From NCBI RefSeq assembly GCF_000749845.1, contig NZ_JQHM01000002.1, forward strand, positions 496,001-560,000: DNA of 64,000 nucleotides. The letters are read 5' to 3'. The notes under the pieces are model-generated. The model saw nothing but the letters and a program-made list of their open reading frames with translations, ran no database searches and had not been told where the DNA came from. Position 1 is the first letter of the stretch; each line of letters opens with the position of its first letter. Both the position numbers and the translations under genes were made by a program. Positions 50,646 to 60,954 of the stretch are shown here, one piece after another. The stretch comes from Pectobacterium betavasculorum. Its GTDB lineage: Bacteria > Pseudomonadota > Gammaproteobacteria > Enterobacterales > Enterobacteriaceae.

Positions 50646-51398
50646 CTATTCAATGATCTCGCCAACATGATAGCGCCGCAAAATTTGCACCAGCGCCTCT
50701 AGCACCGCTTGCCTCTGCTGCTGAATAAAAAAGTGCCCACCGTCAAATAACAGAACCGTCGCAGGGTCGGTAAACAACGTCTGCCACTGTGGCAACTCCA
50801 TCACTGGAACATTCTGATCCTGGCGCCCTCCCATTATCGTAACGGGTAGTGGTAATGGTGTAGCAGAGGACAAGTGGTAATCCTCTACCAAGCGGAAATC
50901 AGCCCGTAACATAGGCAAAACCAACGCCATCAGTTCCTGATGAGCCAGCAATTCCGGCGGCGTCCCTCCATACCCTTGCAGCCGCTGGATAAATGCGGCG
51001 TCGGAAAGCGATGACATCGGCGATATGTCACGAATCAGATGCAGTGGCCGGCAGCCTGAAGCAATAAAATGAAGAGGCAAACGCTGCCCGTGTTCCTGCA
51101 ACGCCTGCATTAATGACATACCCAAACGGCACCCCAAGCTGTGACCGAATAGCAGCCAAGGTTTATCGAGCGGAATATGCTGACGCAACGCCTCAACGAC
51201 CTCAGCTATCCGCAGGCAAGGCGCTTCACGCAGGCGCGTGCTACGCCCCGGTAGTTGGGCAGCGCAAAGTTCGACCCACGAAGGTAATCCGTTGGCAAAG
51301 GGTTGATAATGGCTGGCGCTCCCTCCTGCGAATGGCAGGCAAATTAATCGCACGACTGCCGCTGGACGCGGCAGTAATGTGTGAAACCACGGTGACAT
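50646..51398 (-). CDS. Type II thioesterase of the NRPS cluster
   Basis: A 250-aa alpha/beta hydrolase that clears misloaded carrier proteins or, as no release domain exists in the NRPS, may release the product. N-terminal LICLPFAGGSASHYQPFA, nucleophile Ser87 in FGHSLGCRLG, acid in GGRQDQNVP and catalytic His in DGGHFFI. AGGAGA precedes the ATG at 51398; 11 bp separate it from the NRPS stop. It is the last gene of the operon, and its stop codon lies at the island 4 junction. Confidence 0.93.
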   Translation of the reverse strand: MSPWFHTLLPRPAAVVRLICLPFAGGSASHYQPFANGLPSWVELCAAQLPGRSTRLREAPCLRIAEVVEALRQHIPLDKPWLLFGHSLGCRLGMSLMQALQEHGQRLPLHFIASGCRPLHLIRDISPMSSLSDAAFIQRLQGYGGTPPELLAHQELMALVLPMLRADFRLVEDYHLSSATPLPLPVTIMGGRQDQNVPVMELPQWQTLFTDPATVLLFDGGHFFIQQQRQAVLEALVQILRRYHVGEIIE

Positions 51399-51409
51399 TA
51401 TTTCTCCTG

Positions 51410-54400
51410 TTAACGATGTCGGCGGCGCTGCAACGCCTCACGGCGTTTTCTGATACGCGCATCAGCCTCCGCCATCAGATCTTGTTGCGGAACCTGTTCG
51501 CCCAGCCAAGCCGCCAACGCAGCAATAGTGGGATACTGAAACAACACTACTACTGGAATATCACGCTGCAACGCGGCCTCTAACTGATTTTTTACCTGTA
51601 ATAGCAATAGAGAGTGGCCGCCAATATCAAAAAAGTTGTCTCTGATGCCAGGGGCTTCGATCTTCAATACGCTAGCCCACACCGTAGCTAGCTGCTGTTC
51701 CAGTTCACTGGAAGGTGCAACGTAACCCAGGCTTCTTCCCGACGCTATCGCCGCTCGAGGGTCAGGCAATTGACGGCGATCCAGTTTACCGTTCGGCGTT
51801 ATCGGCAGGCGATCGATCGCAACCCAAGCCGCTGGTAACATATAGCTTGGTAAACGAGCCTGTAGATGTTGGCGCAATGTCTCTATTTCCGGCACAGGTT
51901 GTGCGGCAACATAATAAGCGGCAATACGTTTCTCATCTTGCGCATCACTAAAAACCGTAATTGCAACATCCTGAATAGCAGGATGGCTTAACAGTACTGC
52001 ACCAATCTCACCAGGCTCTACCCGCATACCGCGGATTTTCACCTGATCGTCGCGGCGCCCCATGAGGCAAACAACGCCATCATGGCGCACATGCCCAACA
52101 TCCCCAGTAAAATAACAAATATCATCCGGTTGCTCGGAAAACGGGTTGTGGATAAAGGCAGGAGCCTGTCGCCCACCTTGTAAATAGCCCAACGACGGAA
52201 AGCGAGTACGGATAACTATTTCGCCCGGCTCGCCAATACCACACTGTTGGCGCTGCGCGTTAAGCACCAAAATCTGGCTGGCACTTATCGCCTGTCCCAC
52301 CGGTAATGCTTGCGGTAAGCGCCCAACCGCAGGCACACGATAGAAACTTTTCGCCAATGTCGTTTCCGTCGGGCCATAGAGATTGATGATCTCCGCCTCC
52401 GCGCTGACCAGGGCTTGCCATTGGCGTACCAGGTTAGCCGGAAGTAGCTCACCGGCAAAAAACAGCCGTCGGAGATCCGGCAGCGCAGCAATCTGGTCAA
52501 TCGTCAGCAGCCAGGATTTCACGATAGTCGGCACGGTGTGAAAAATAGTAATGCGCTGACGTCGGAACCAAGGGAACAACGTCCCCGCAGAAAGATCTTC
52601 CTCAACAGGCGGCAAACAGAGCGTTGCGCCGCTGATAAGCGGTGTCAGAATATCGCGCAGCACCACGTCGAAACTGAGTGCAGTCAGTTGTGCACAGCGA
52701 TCGTTTGGACCGATGGCAAAGGTGTCTCGTTGCCATTGTAAGAAGTGAGCCAGCGCCTGTTGCTGACCGATAATTCCCTTCGGCGTACCGGTTGTGCCAG
52801 AGGTAAAAAACAGATAACACGCCGCCAAAGGGTCAACGGTTGGAGAAATAACCTCGGCATGCTGGGTAGCCAATGCGTCGATCGGCGTCACCTGCCTCCA
52901 ACGTCGATCGTCGCAAATATCAGTAATGGCTGCATCAGGGGAAACAACAGACAACAACTGTTGCGGCTTCGCCTCGTTGAGTATTGCCTGACGACGAGGC
53001 AGCGACAGATTTTTATCCAATAACAGCATCACGCCACCCACCTGCATGACAGCCAACATCGCTGCAATCAGACCAAAGCTGCGCGAACCGTGGATGGCAA
53101 TCACCTCACCGGGTTGTACGCCCGTTGTACGCAACTGTGCGGCATAGTAAGCGGCGGTTTCTGCCAGCTCCTGATAACTCCACAGCCGCTCCCCCTGTTC
53201 AATCGCGGTCAGCATCGCAAACCGTCGGGCACTGTCGGCAAATAGCGCCGGTACGGTGGTGATCGCAGCAGATGACAGCGGCGCCTGAGGGTTAGGTAAA
53301 AACTGTCGTGCGGCAACGGTCAATAACGAGTAGCTTTGCAACGGCTGCTCAGCATCATCAGCAACCTGTTCCAGCAGTGTAATCAACTGTTCCGCCAACG
53401 CGCGTATCTGTCCATGCCCATAGCGCGCTTGCGGCCAGACCCATTCCAGCACCAACTCACCTTCACGTTCTTGCGCATAGAGGGTCAGTGCAAATTTCGC
53501 CTGCGGTTGCGTCAACTTCAGCTCACGTACCGTGATGCCATCAAGCTGCTTATCCCCCTGCGGCGCATTGAGCATATTGAGCATCACGTCGAAGATAGGG
53601 TTTTGATTCAGGCGTCGTTCTGGACGCAGAAGCTCGGTCAATCGCTCAAAGGGCATTTCCTGGTGATCCCAGGCATCAAGGCAAACCTGCCGTACCTGCA
53701 TCAGCAACGAACTGAACGTTGCCTCATCGACCACCTTCACGCGCAGGGGTAACGGATTAATAAAGCAGCCCAACAACGGTTCTGTTTCCGGCAACGTGCG
53801 CCCGGCAACGGGGGCACCAATGACCAGATCCTGCTGTGTTGTAACACGACTCAGCAGTAATCCAAAAGCACTTAGCAACAGCATAAATAGGCTGGCATTA
53901 TGTTGCTGGCAGCAATTATGCAAACGTCGCAATGTGCCGGAATCCAACGACAGGGTCAGGCTATCGCCTTGCGATCCCACACTTTCGTCCTCAGGAAAAT
54001 CGGCAGGTAGTTGCAATAGTGGTAGATCGCCGCTCAGTTGCTTCAACCAATATTGCTCTAGTTGCTGCATCCGTTCGCCGCTCAGTTGCTCACGCTGCCA
54101 GGCGGCATAATCGCTGTAATTAATCGCTAGTACAGGTAACGCCACCGTACGAGCAGACAGAATCTGACGGTAATATTGAACCAGTTCATCAATCATCACA
54201 CCGACCGACCAGCCATCAGCGATAATGTGATGTAGCGTCAGGAGCAGCACATATCGCTGCTCCTCGCAGTGCAACAAACTCACACGCAGTAACTCATTTT
54301 CTGCCAAGCGGAAAGGTCGATTCGCGGCTGCATCCACCAGCGCCTCAATTTGCGACTGTCGCTCAGCCGCCGCGAGCATACGCAAATCGTGATGCTCAAC

Positions 54401-57400
54401 AGGCTGCGCCGCGATGGGCATCAGCGTTGGCGTACCATCCTCGTCCGCGAAACGGGTGCGTAACACCGCGTGACGTGCGCGCAGTTGGTTAAATGCCTGC
54501 TGCAACGCCACAACATTTAGTTCTCCTTCCAGTTGCAGCGCGCTGAATAGGTTGTAGGCGCTGCTGTCCGGCATCAGTTGCTGCATAAACCAGATTTTTT
54601 GTTGCGCGAAGGAGAGCACCCGCGGAGCATTTTCCGGCTGCGGTTGGATGGTCAGTGCAGATGGAAGAGGTAAGCTCTCACCGAGCACAGCAGCCAATGT
54701 CGCCACCGTAGGATTTTCAAACAGCGTATGTAATGCCAGATCCGGCGCAAAACGATGGCGCAGACGTGCCAAAACCTGGGTTGCCGACAGTGAATGCCCA
54801 CCCAACTCGAAGAAATTGTCATCAACGCCGATCTGGCTGATACCAAGAACCTCAGCAAAGATGGCTGCGACCCCCGCTTCGACAGGCGTACGGACGGTGG
54901 CCATTATTTCTGAAGATGCCTCAGGCATTGGTAACGCCAGCAGCGCTTTTTTGTCAATTTTACCATTGGGCGTCAGCGGCAAAGCTGGCAGTAACAGAAT
55001 TTGCGCAGGAACCATCCAACCGGGAAGCGATACCAGAAGATGCTGACGCAACGATGCTGGTGTCAGCACGGGATCATTCGCGACGACAAAGGCTACCAGT
55101 GAAGGCGTTTGCCCTTCTCTGGCGATTACCGTAGCAGCGGAAACATGCTCATGCTGCATCAAGTGTTGAGTGATTTCCCCTAGTTCAATGCGGAACCCTC
55201 GGATTTTAACCTGATCATCCATCCGTCCCAGATAAGCAATGCGACCATCAGCCTGCCATTGAGCCAGATCCCCAGTGCGATAGATCTGCGCCTGTGGATC
55301 ATCACTAAACGGGTCGGCAATAAATTTCTCGGCAGTGAGTTCCGGCCGCCCCAAATAGCCCAGCCCAACCCCTGCGCCGCCAATCCAGAGTTCACCGGGC
55401 GTACCCACTGGACACAATGAAAGGTGGCTGTTGAGAACATAAAGTTGGGTATTACTAATCGGTCGCCCAATCGGTGGATTATCCTCTTCAAGTGCAACGC
55501 GATGCCACGACACGACATCCGTACACTCAGTGGGACCATAGGAATTAATCAGCGCACAACCGCTGTGCTGCAACCAAGGTTGCAGGATATTCATCGCAAT
55601 ACTTTCTCCACCGAGCCACAGCTGTTGCAAGCTAACAAGATGCGTCCACATTTCACGTTCTGTCACCAACGGATAGAAGGCACTTGGCGCACAGTTAATG
55701 CGTGTCACCTGATGCAGAGCTATCTCCTGCACAATTTGCCCGACGTCATACTGCGTAACCGTAGAGAACACCACGCACCCGCCCTGTAATAGCGGAGACC
55801 AGAGATTTTTCTGCGTAAGGTCAAAAGACAGAGAACTGATAATTAGCGGCCGATCGTCTTCTCCGGCCTGAAGCTCGCCAACATACCAGTGCAGCAGGTT
55901 ATTCACGCCATGATGCGTCACCTGAGCCGCTTTCGGACGCCCCGTCGAACCAGAGGTGTAGATAACATATAACAGATGCCGATCGGCTGGGATTTGCGTA
56001 AATACAGGCGGCTGCGTCGGATAAACGCTTAGCGTCTGTCGTAAAGCAGGATCGTCCAGCGTCAATACCTGCACCTCTGGGGGCAAACTGGCGCCAAGCG
56101 TATCAACCACCGTACTGTGAGTCAGCAACCAGCTAGCGCCACTGTCCTCCAGCATGAAGCGTATCCGCTCTGTCGGATAATCTGGATCAATCGGAACATA
56201 GGCCGCCCCTGTCATCACAATAGCCAGCAATCCAATCATCACCTCACCGCTACGCGGCATCGCCAGGCTAACCAGCGAATCTGTACCAATGCCTTGCTCC
56301 CGCAGGAAATGTGCCAACTGGCTCGCCTGCTGACACAGTTGCAGATAACTCAATTGCCGATCGCCCCATTCCACCGCGACACGTTGTGGGGTTAATGCCG
56401 CCTGACGCAAGATTTGCTGGGGTAGCAGCGACGCTTCTGACCAGTGATGAGGAGCGGGGTTGAACTGCTGAAGAAGATGCTGTTGTCCGGTATCAAGCAT
56501 AGGCAACGCACCAAGCGCCATCTCAGGCTGACGTAACAAGCTATTGATCAATTCACCAAAGCGCTGTGCGAGTTGGGCAATATAGTCAGCCTCAAACAGC
56601 GTCGTATTGTAGTCAAACTGGCACTTCAATTCGCCCTGCTGCTCCACCACATTCAGCAACAGCTCAAAACGAGCGGGCGTAACCGGATGCGGCAGGCGGA
56701 CAAAATGGCAATTACCAACCGGAGTCGGTTGCAGTAGATCGTTATCCATACTGAACATAATTTGGAATAACGGCGTATGGCGGGTACTACGTTCAGGATT
56801 CAACGCCTCGACCAGTTGTTCAAACGGCACATCCTGATGCATTTGCGCATCAATATTGACCGCTTTCACCTGACGTAAAAAGTGGCGGAATTCAAGATCG
56901 GGATCGCACTCGACACGCAGTACCAGACTGTTAACAAAAAAACCCACCAACGGCGCCAACACCGAATGAGAACGGTTCGCGACCGGAACACCAATCACAA
57001 TGTCCTGGCTGCTGCCATGGCGGGACAACAGCAAGGCAAAGGTGGCATGCAACAGCATAAATAGCGTAGCACCTTCCTCATTGGCTAGCTGTTGTAATCC
57101 CAGAGTGGTGTCTGCTGTCAACGAGAAGCAATAACGTTCACCGTTGCTACTCTGCTGCAACGGTCGCGGGTGACTGAGCGGCAGGCTATGTACTAACGGC
57201 AAATCCATCAGTTGCTGTCGCCACCATGCAAGCTGAACCTGATAAGCAGGCCGCTGCACCCATTCACGCTGCCAGTGGGCATAATCGATATAGTGAACAG
57301 GCAGTGCTGGTAGTGACGGGGCTTCCCCGGCCAGCAGCGTCTGATACAGCGTACGGAATTCCTCAATGAGTACGGCCATCGACCATCCATCTGCCGCGAT

Positions 57401-60400
57401 GTGATGGACGGTAACCAACAGAGCGCCTTCATCTGCACTGGTGCGCAGAAAGGCCGCTCGCAGCAGCACGTCTTTAGACAGATCAAATGGTTGCCGTGCG
57501 TCACGTTCTGCGGCTTCCAGAATAGATTGCTGTTGCTGGCTTGCTGGAAGCAGACTGAGATCAACCTGATCTAACTGGAAGCTAAACGCAGCACGAATCA
57601 CCTGCCGAGCCTCATCATTCTCTACACAAAACACCGTTCTCAGTGGCTCATGACGATCAATCAATAAGCGAAAAGCGTTTTCAGCCAACGTCGCTTGAAA
57701 CTCGCCTTCGATGCGTAGCAGCGCAGAAATATTATAGAGACTACTGTCAGCGATCAGTTGATCGAGCAACCATAGACGTTGTTGGGAAAAAGAGAGTGGG
57801 AAGCCTATATCTGGTACCAGAGAATCACGCGGCTGTGGCAGCACGGGCGGAAGCAGTTCACCACCTCGTTTACTGGTAATCAGCGCAGCCTGCTCCGACA
57901 AGTGAGGCGAGTCAAACAGGTCACGGATCGTCAACTCCACTTGCATATGCTCACGAATTTCAGCCAATAAGCGCACAGCTAACAGCGAGTGGCCGCCCAG
58001 AGCAAAAAAGCTATCGCTGGCTCCGATTACCGTCGCCTCTACTGGCAGCAACGTAGCCCAAATCGTTGCCAACGTGCACTCATCGTGGCCTTGCGGGGCA
58101 ATATAACTCTGGGTATCTCGCGTGAAATGAGGTTCAGGCAATGCCTTACGGTTGATTTTTCCATTAGCAGACAGCGGCATAACGTCCAGTGCAATCAGCA
58201 GTGCTGGCACCATATAATCGGGTAATTGCTTGTGCAACACCGCGCGCATCTCTGCGTCTCGATTCGTTGGCAATGCAGCGCTTGGATTGAGGCTATAGTA
58301 ACCCAGCAGATGCTGTTCACCGTGCGCATCTTTACGCGCCACCACCACCGCCGCGCTAACAAACGGCAGTGATAACATCTGTTGTTCTATTTCCCCCAGT
58401 TCAATTCGCAACCCCCGAATTTTTACCTGGTCATCAATACGCCCAAGGTACTCAATATTGCCATCCGGTTGGTAACGCACTAAATCGCCAGTGTGATACA
58501 ACACACCATCTTGCTGAGTACAAAATGGATCAGGCAGGAAACGTTCAGCACTCAGGTCAGGTCGGTTTAGGTAGCCACGGGCAATACCCACGCCGCCAAG
58601 ACAAAGTTCGCCCGCCAGCCCAGGCGGCAGCAATTGCAGACGACGATTGACCACATAACACGTCGTGTTATCAATCGGTTTGCCAATAGGGATGGTACGG
58701 TAGCGTCGCCCGGCTTCACCACACCACCAGGTCACGTCGATCGACGCTTCCGTCGGCCCATAAAGATTCCATAGCGCGACCTGCGGCAGGTAGTTCAAAG
58801 TATCTTGCCAGGTTTCTACGGGTAAGGCTTCACCGCTACAAACGATGGTTTTCAGATCGGGCAGAGAATTCGTCGCCGTACTGTCAATAAACAGCCGTAA
58901 CATAGAAGGAACGAAATGCACCAGCGTGACGCGATGCTGCGCCATCACTTGATGCAGATATGCCGGATCTTTATGTCCACCAGGGCGAGCAAACACCAAT
59001 CTCGCCCCCACTAATACTGCCCACAAGAGTTCCCATACCGAGACATCAAAACCAAACGGCGTTTTCTGTAGCAGGGTATCGTCCGCGGTCAGCTTAAACG
59101 CTGACTGCATCCATGCAAGGCGATTCACCACACCGCGATGCTCCAGCATCACGCCTTTCGGATTCCCTGTCGATCCAGAGGTATAAATCACATAGGCCAG
59201 ATGACGTGAGGTTAGCTCCAGCGTCTCCATCGACATCGCTGCTGTTGACTGCTGCTTTATCTGAGCCAATGTATCGCTGTCGTCAAGTACAACCACATAA
59301 GCGGGCTGTTCAGCCAGCAGCAAACGCAAGCGTGGCGCCAGCGCCTTCGTCGTTAGCACCACCTCGGATTGCGCATCTGCCAACATATAAGCCAATCGGG
59401 CATCAGGATATTCGCTATCCAAAGGCAGCCAGGCTCCCCCTGCTTTCAGTATGCCCAGAATGCCAATCAGCATGTCGCAGGAGCGCTCAATAAACATCCC
59501 CACCCGGCAGTCTGGTCCAACACCTTGTAAACGCAAGTAATGCGCCAATTGACTGGACTGCGAGTCAAGCTGCTGATAACTCAATTTGTTATCATCGTCC
59601 TGTACAGCAATCGCCTGAGGTGTACGTCTCGCCTGCTGTTCGAACAGTACGTGTAACGTTTGCCGATCGTCAAAGGCCTTCTCGGTCGCATTCCAGCGTA
59701 ATAACTGCGCGCGATCGACTTCACTGACCAACTCTAACTTATCCAGCGCCGTCGTTCCCGCCAGCAACTGCTGGTGAACGTGAATCAGACAGTCGGTAAA
59801 TTGTTGTGCAGCGGCAACCCCTTGTGGGTGAGAACACTTGGCATGCAGGGCACCGTCACTACGATAATAAAGATAAAACTGTAAGGCTCCGCCATCTTCA
59901 CTGGTCCAACTGTTCACTAACTCCAGGCGACTGCTTTGCAATAGCGCCCGCGAATAGCCATGGAAGTTATAAATAAACCGCAGACCGTTACTGGTCAGCC
60001 CTTGATGACGAGAGGTGAGTTGGGTCAGCGCTTCAAACCCTTTGCGCTGACGCTGAAATTCACGGCCTTGTTGCAGTAGGTCGCCAAAATGCTGTGCCGA
60101 GCCAAATGGCAGCACGAAAGGCACCAAACTGGAAAAGTTACCTAATAACTGTGCCGATGTAGCACTGCGGTGATTGACGATCTCCTGAAGCGCAATTCCC
60201 TCGTCATAGCCATATAACTGCCCTGCAACCCAGGCGAACAGCGATTTAAAGTAGAACGGATGGTTAATGCGCGCAGCACGGCAAACGGCGTCCAATCCCT
60301 CGCATGGAATCGGTACATCAATTAACGTAGTCGCTTCCTGTGGATGACGCTGACCGCTGTCTTCACCCGTTTGCGTTAATAAAGCCGCGTGCTGCTGCCA

Positions 60401-60916
60401 AAATGCCAGCGTATCCTGACAATCAAAACGTTGGCGCAGGCTATCGGTCAGTAACACAAACGGCTGCTGCCCTTCCGCTACCTCCGGTACTTCACCACAC
60501 AGCGCTCGGGAAAAAAGGACAATGGCCGCACCATCAAACACCAGATGATGGCTTCCCACCACCAGATTCTGTTCACCATTGTCCAACTCCAGCAGCAGTA
60601 CGCGAACCAATTGCTGACTGAAATCCCAGGGATCGCGAATCCATCGTTGGGCGATGTCCGCCACTTGCGCCGCCATACAGTGCTGTTGACTAAAATGGAT
60701 CCCCTGTTTCAGCGTCACGCCCAACGCCGCATTCACAACACTGACCTGCGGAGCCAACGCCGTCTCTAACGATGTCAGGACAAGCTTAAGCTCTGACAGA
60801 CTGAGCTTATTTGCCAATTTCCAGTGGGCACCGATACCGTAATTCTGTTCACTGCCGACATTGATATCCAGCCAAATATCGGTCTGTATCGGGCTGAGTT
60901 GTTCCAGTTGTTCCAT
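51410..60916 (-). CDS. Three-module non-ribosomal peptide synthetase (C-A-T)x3
   Basis: A 3168-aa assembly line. Rough order: C1 (5-440, HHLVFDG), A1 (450-960, YTSGSTGNPKGV), T1 (970-1045, FFALGGHSLL), C2 (1060-1500, HHIAADGWS), A2 (1510-2020, YTSGSTGRPKAA), T2 (2035-2105, FFELGGHSLS), C3 (2120-2550, HHIIADGWS), A3 (2560-3060, FTSGTTGTPKGI), T3 (3080-3150, FFDIGGHSLL). All active motifs are intact. There is no epimerase, methylation or terminal release domain. By eye A1 has the specificity code DVWHVSLIDK, a serine type; A2 and A3 match no code I know. A leading C domain implies an upstream acyl or peptidyl donor. Start ATG 60916 (AGGTGA upstream) is preferred over TTG 60931. Confidence 0.95.
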   Translation of the reverse strand: MEQLEQLSPIQTDIWLDINVGSEQNYGIGAHWKLANKLSLSELKLVLTSLETALAPQVSVVNAALGVTLKQGIHFSQQHCMAAQVADIAQRWIRDPWDFSQQLVRVLLLELDNGEQNLVVGSHHLVFDGAAIVLFSRALCGEVPEVAEGQQPFVLLTDSLRQRFDCQDTLAFWQQHAALLTQTGEDSGQRHPQEATTLIDVPIPCEGLDAVCRAARINHPFYFKSLFAWVAGQLYGYDEGIALQEIVNHRSATSAQLLGNFSSLVPFVLPFGSAQHFGDLLQQGREFQRQRKGFEALTQLTSRHQGLTSNGLRFIYNFHGYSRALLQSSRLELVNSWTSEDGGALQFYLYYRSDGALHAKCSHPQGVAAAQQFTDCLIHVHQQLLAGTTALDKLELVSEVDRAQLLRWNATEKAFDDRQTLHVLFEQQARRTPQAIAVQDDDNKLSYQQLDSQSSQLAHYLRLQGVGPDCRVGMFIERSCDMLIGILGILKAGGAWLPLDSEYPDARLAYMLADAQSEVVLTTKALAPRLRLLLAEQPAYVVVLDDSDTLAQIKQQSTAAMSMETLELTSRHLAYVIYTSGSTGNPKGVMLEHRGVVNRLAWMQSAFKLTADDTLLQKTPFGFDVSVWELLWAVLVGARLVFARPGGHKDPAYLHQVMAQHRVTLVHFVPSMLRLFIDSTATNSLPDLKTIVCSGEALPVETWQDTLNYLPQVALWNLYGPTEASIDVTWWCGEAGRRYRTIPIGKPIDNTTCYVVNRRLQLLPPGLAGELCLGGVGIARGYLNRPDLSAERFLPDPFCTQQDGVLYHTGDLVRYQPDGNIEYLGRIDDQVKIRGLRIELGEIEQQMLSLPFVSAAVVVARKDAHGEQHLLGYYSLNPSAALPTNRDAEMRAVLHKQLPDYMVPALLIALDVMPLSANGKINRKALPEPHFTRDTQSYIAPQGHDECTLATIWATLLPVEATVIGASDSFFALGGHSLLAVRLLAEIREHMQVELTIRDLFDSPHLSEQAALITSKRGGELLPPVLPQPRDSLVPDIGFPLSFSQQRLWLLDQLIADSSLYNISALLRIEGEFQATLAENAFRLLIDRHEPLRTVFCVENDEARQVIRAAFSFQLDQVDLSLLPASQQQQSILEAAERDARQPFDLSKDVLLRAAFLRTSADEGALLVTVHHIAADGWSMAVLIEEFRTLYQTLLAGEAPSLPALPVHYIDYAHWQREWVQRPAYQVQLAWWRQQLMDLPLVHSLPLSHPRPLQQSSNGERYCFSLTADTTLGLQQLANEEGATLFMLLHATFALLLSRHGSSQDIVIGVPVANRSHSVLAPLVGFFVNSLVLRVECDPDLEFRHFLRQVKAVNIDAQMHQDVPFEQLVEALNPERSTRHTPLFQIMFSMDNDLLQPTPVGNCHFVRLPHPVTPARFELLLNVVEQQGELKCQFDYNTTLFEADYIAQLAQRFGELINSLLRQPEMALGALPMLDTGQQHLLQQFNPAPHHWSEASLLPQQILRQAALTPQRVAVEWGDRQLSYLQLCQQASQLAHFLREQGIGTDSLVSLAMPRSGEVMIGLLAIVMTGAAYVPIDPDYPTERIRFMLEDSGASWLLTHSTVVDTLGASLPPEVQVLTLDDPALRQTLSVYPTQPPVFTQIPADRHLLYVIYTSGSTGRPKAAQVTHHGVNNLLHWYVGELQAGEDDRPLIISSLSFDLTQKNLWSPLLQGGCVVFSTVTQYDVGQIVQEIALHQVTRINCAPSAFYPLVTEREMWTHLVSLQQLWLGGESIAMNILQPWLQHSGCALINSYGPTECTDVVSWHRVALEEDNPPIGRPISNTQLYVLNSHLSLCPVGTPGELWIGGAGVGLGYLGRPELTAEKFIADPFSDDPQAQIYRTGDLAQWQADGRIAYLGRMDDQVKIRGFRIELGEITQHLMQHEHVSAATVIAREGQTPSLVAFVVANDPVLTPASLRQHLLVSLPGWMVPAQILLLPALPLTPNGKIDKKALLALPMPEASSEIMATVRTPVEAGVAAIFAEVLGISQIGVDDNFFELGGHSLSATQVLARLRHRFAPDLALHTLFENPTVATLAAVLGESLPLPSALTIQPQPENAPRVLSFAQQKIWFMQQLMPDSSAYNLFSALQLEGELNVVALQQAFNQLRARHAVLRTRFADEDGTPTLMPIAAQPVEHHDLRMLAAAERQSQIEALVDAAANRPFRLAENELLRVSLLHCEEQRYVLLLTLHHIIADGWSVGVMIDELVQYYRQILSARTVALPVLAINYSDYAAWQREQLSGERMQQLEQYWLKQLSGDLPLLQLPADFPEDESVGSQGDSLTLSLDSGTLRRLHNCCQQHNASLFMLLLSAFGLLLSRVTTQQDLVIGAPVAGRTLPETEPLLGCFINPLPLRVKVVDEATFSSLLMQVRQVCLDAWDHQEMPFERLTELLRPERRLNQNPIFDVMLNMLNAPQGDKQLDGITVRELKLTQPQAKFALTLYAQEREGELVLEWVWPQARYGHGQIRALAEQLITLLEQVADDAEQPLQSYSLLTVAARQFLPNPQAPLSSAAITTVPALFADSARRFAMLTAIEQGERLWSYQELAETAAYYAAQLRTTGVQPGEVIAIHGSRSFGLIAAMLAVMQVGGVMLLLDKNLSLPRRQAILNEAKPQQLLSVVSPDAAITDICDDRRWRQVTPIDALATQHAEVISPTVDPLAACYLFFTSGTTGTPKGIIGQQQALAHFLQWQRDTFAIGPNDRCAQLTALSFDVVLRDILTPLISGATLCLPPVEEDLSAGTLFPWFRRQRITIFHTVPTIVKSWLLTIDQIAALPDLRRLFFAGELLPANLVRQWQALVSAEAEIINLYGPTETTLAKSFYRVPAVGRLPQALPVGQAISASQILVLNAQRQQCGIGEPGEIVIRTRFPSLGYLQGGRQAPAFIHNPFSEQPDDICYFTGDVGHVRHDGVVCLMGRRDDQVKIRGMRVEPGEIGAVLLSHPAIQDVAITVFSDAQDEKRIAAYYVAAQPVPEIETLRQHLQARLPSYMLPAAWVAIDRLPITPNGKLDRRQLPDPRAAIASGRSLGYVAPSSELEQQLATVWASVLKIEAPGIRDNFFDIGGHSLLLLQVKNQLEAALQRDIPVVVLFQYPTIAALAAWLGEQVPQQDLMAEADARIRKRREALQRRRHR

Positions 60917-60954
60917 GCTCACCTGCCACAATTAAAAGGTTAAATTGGCTGCAC

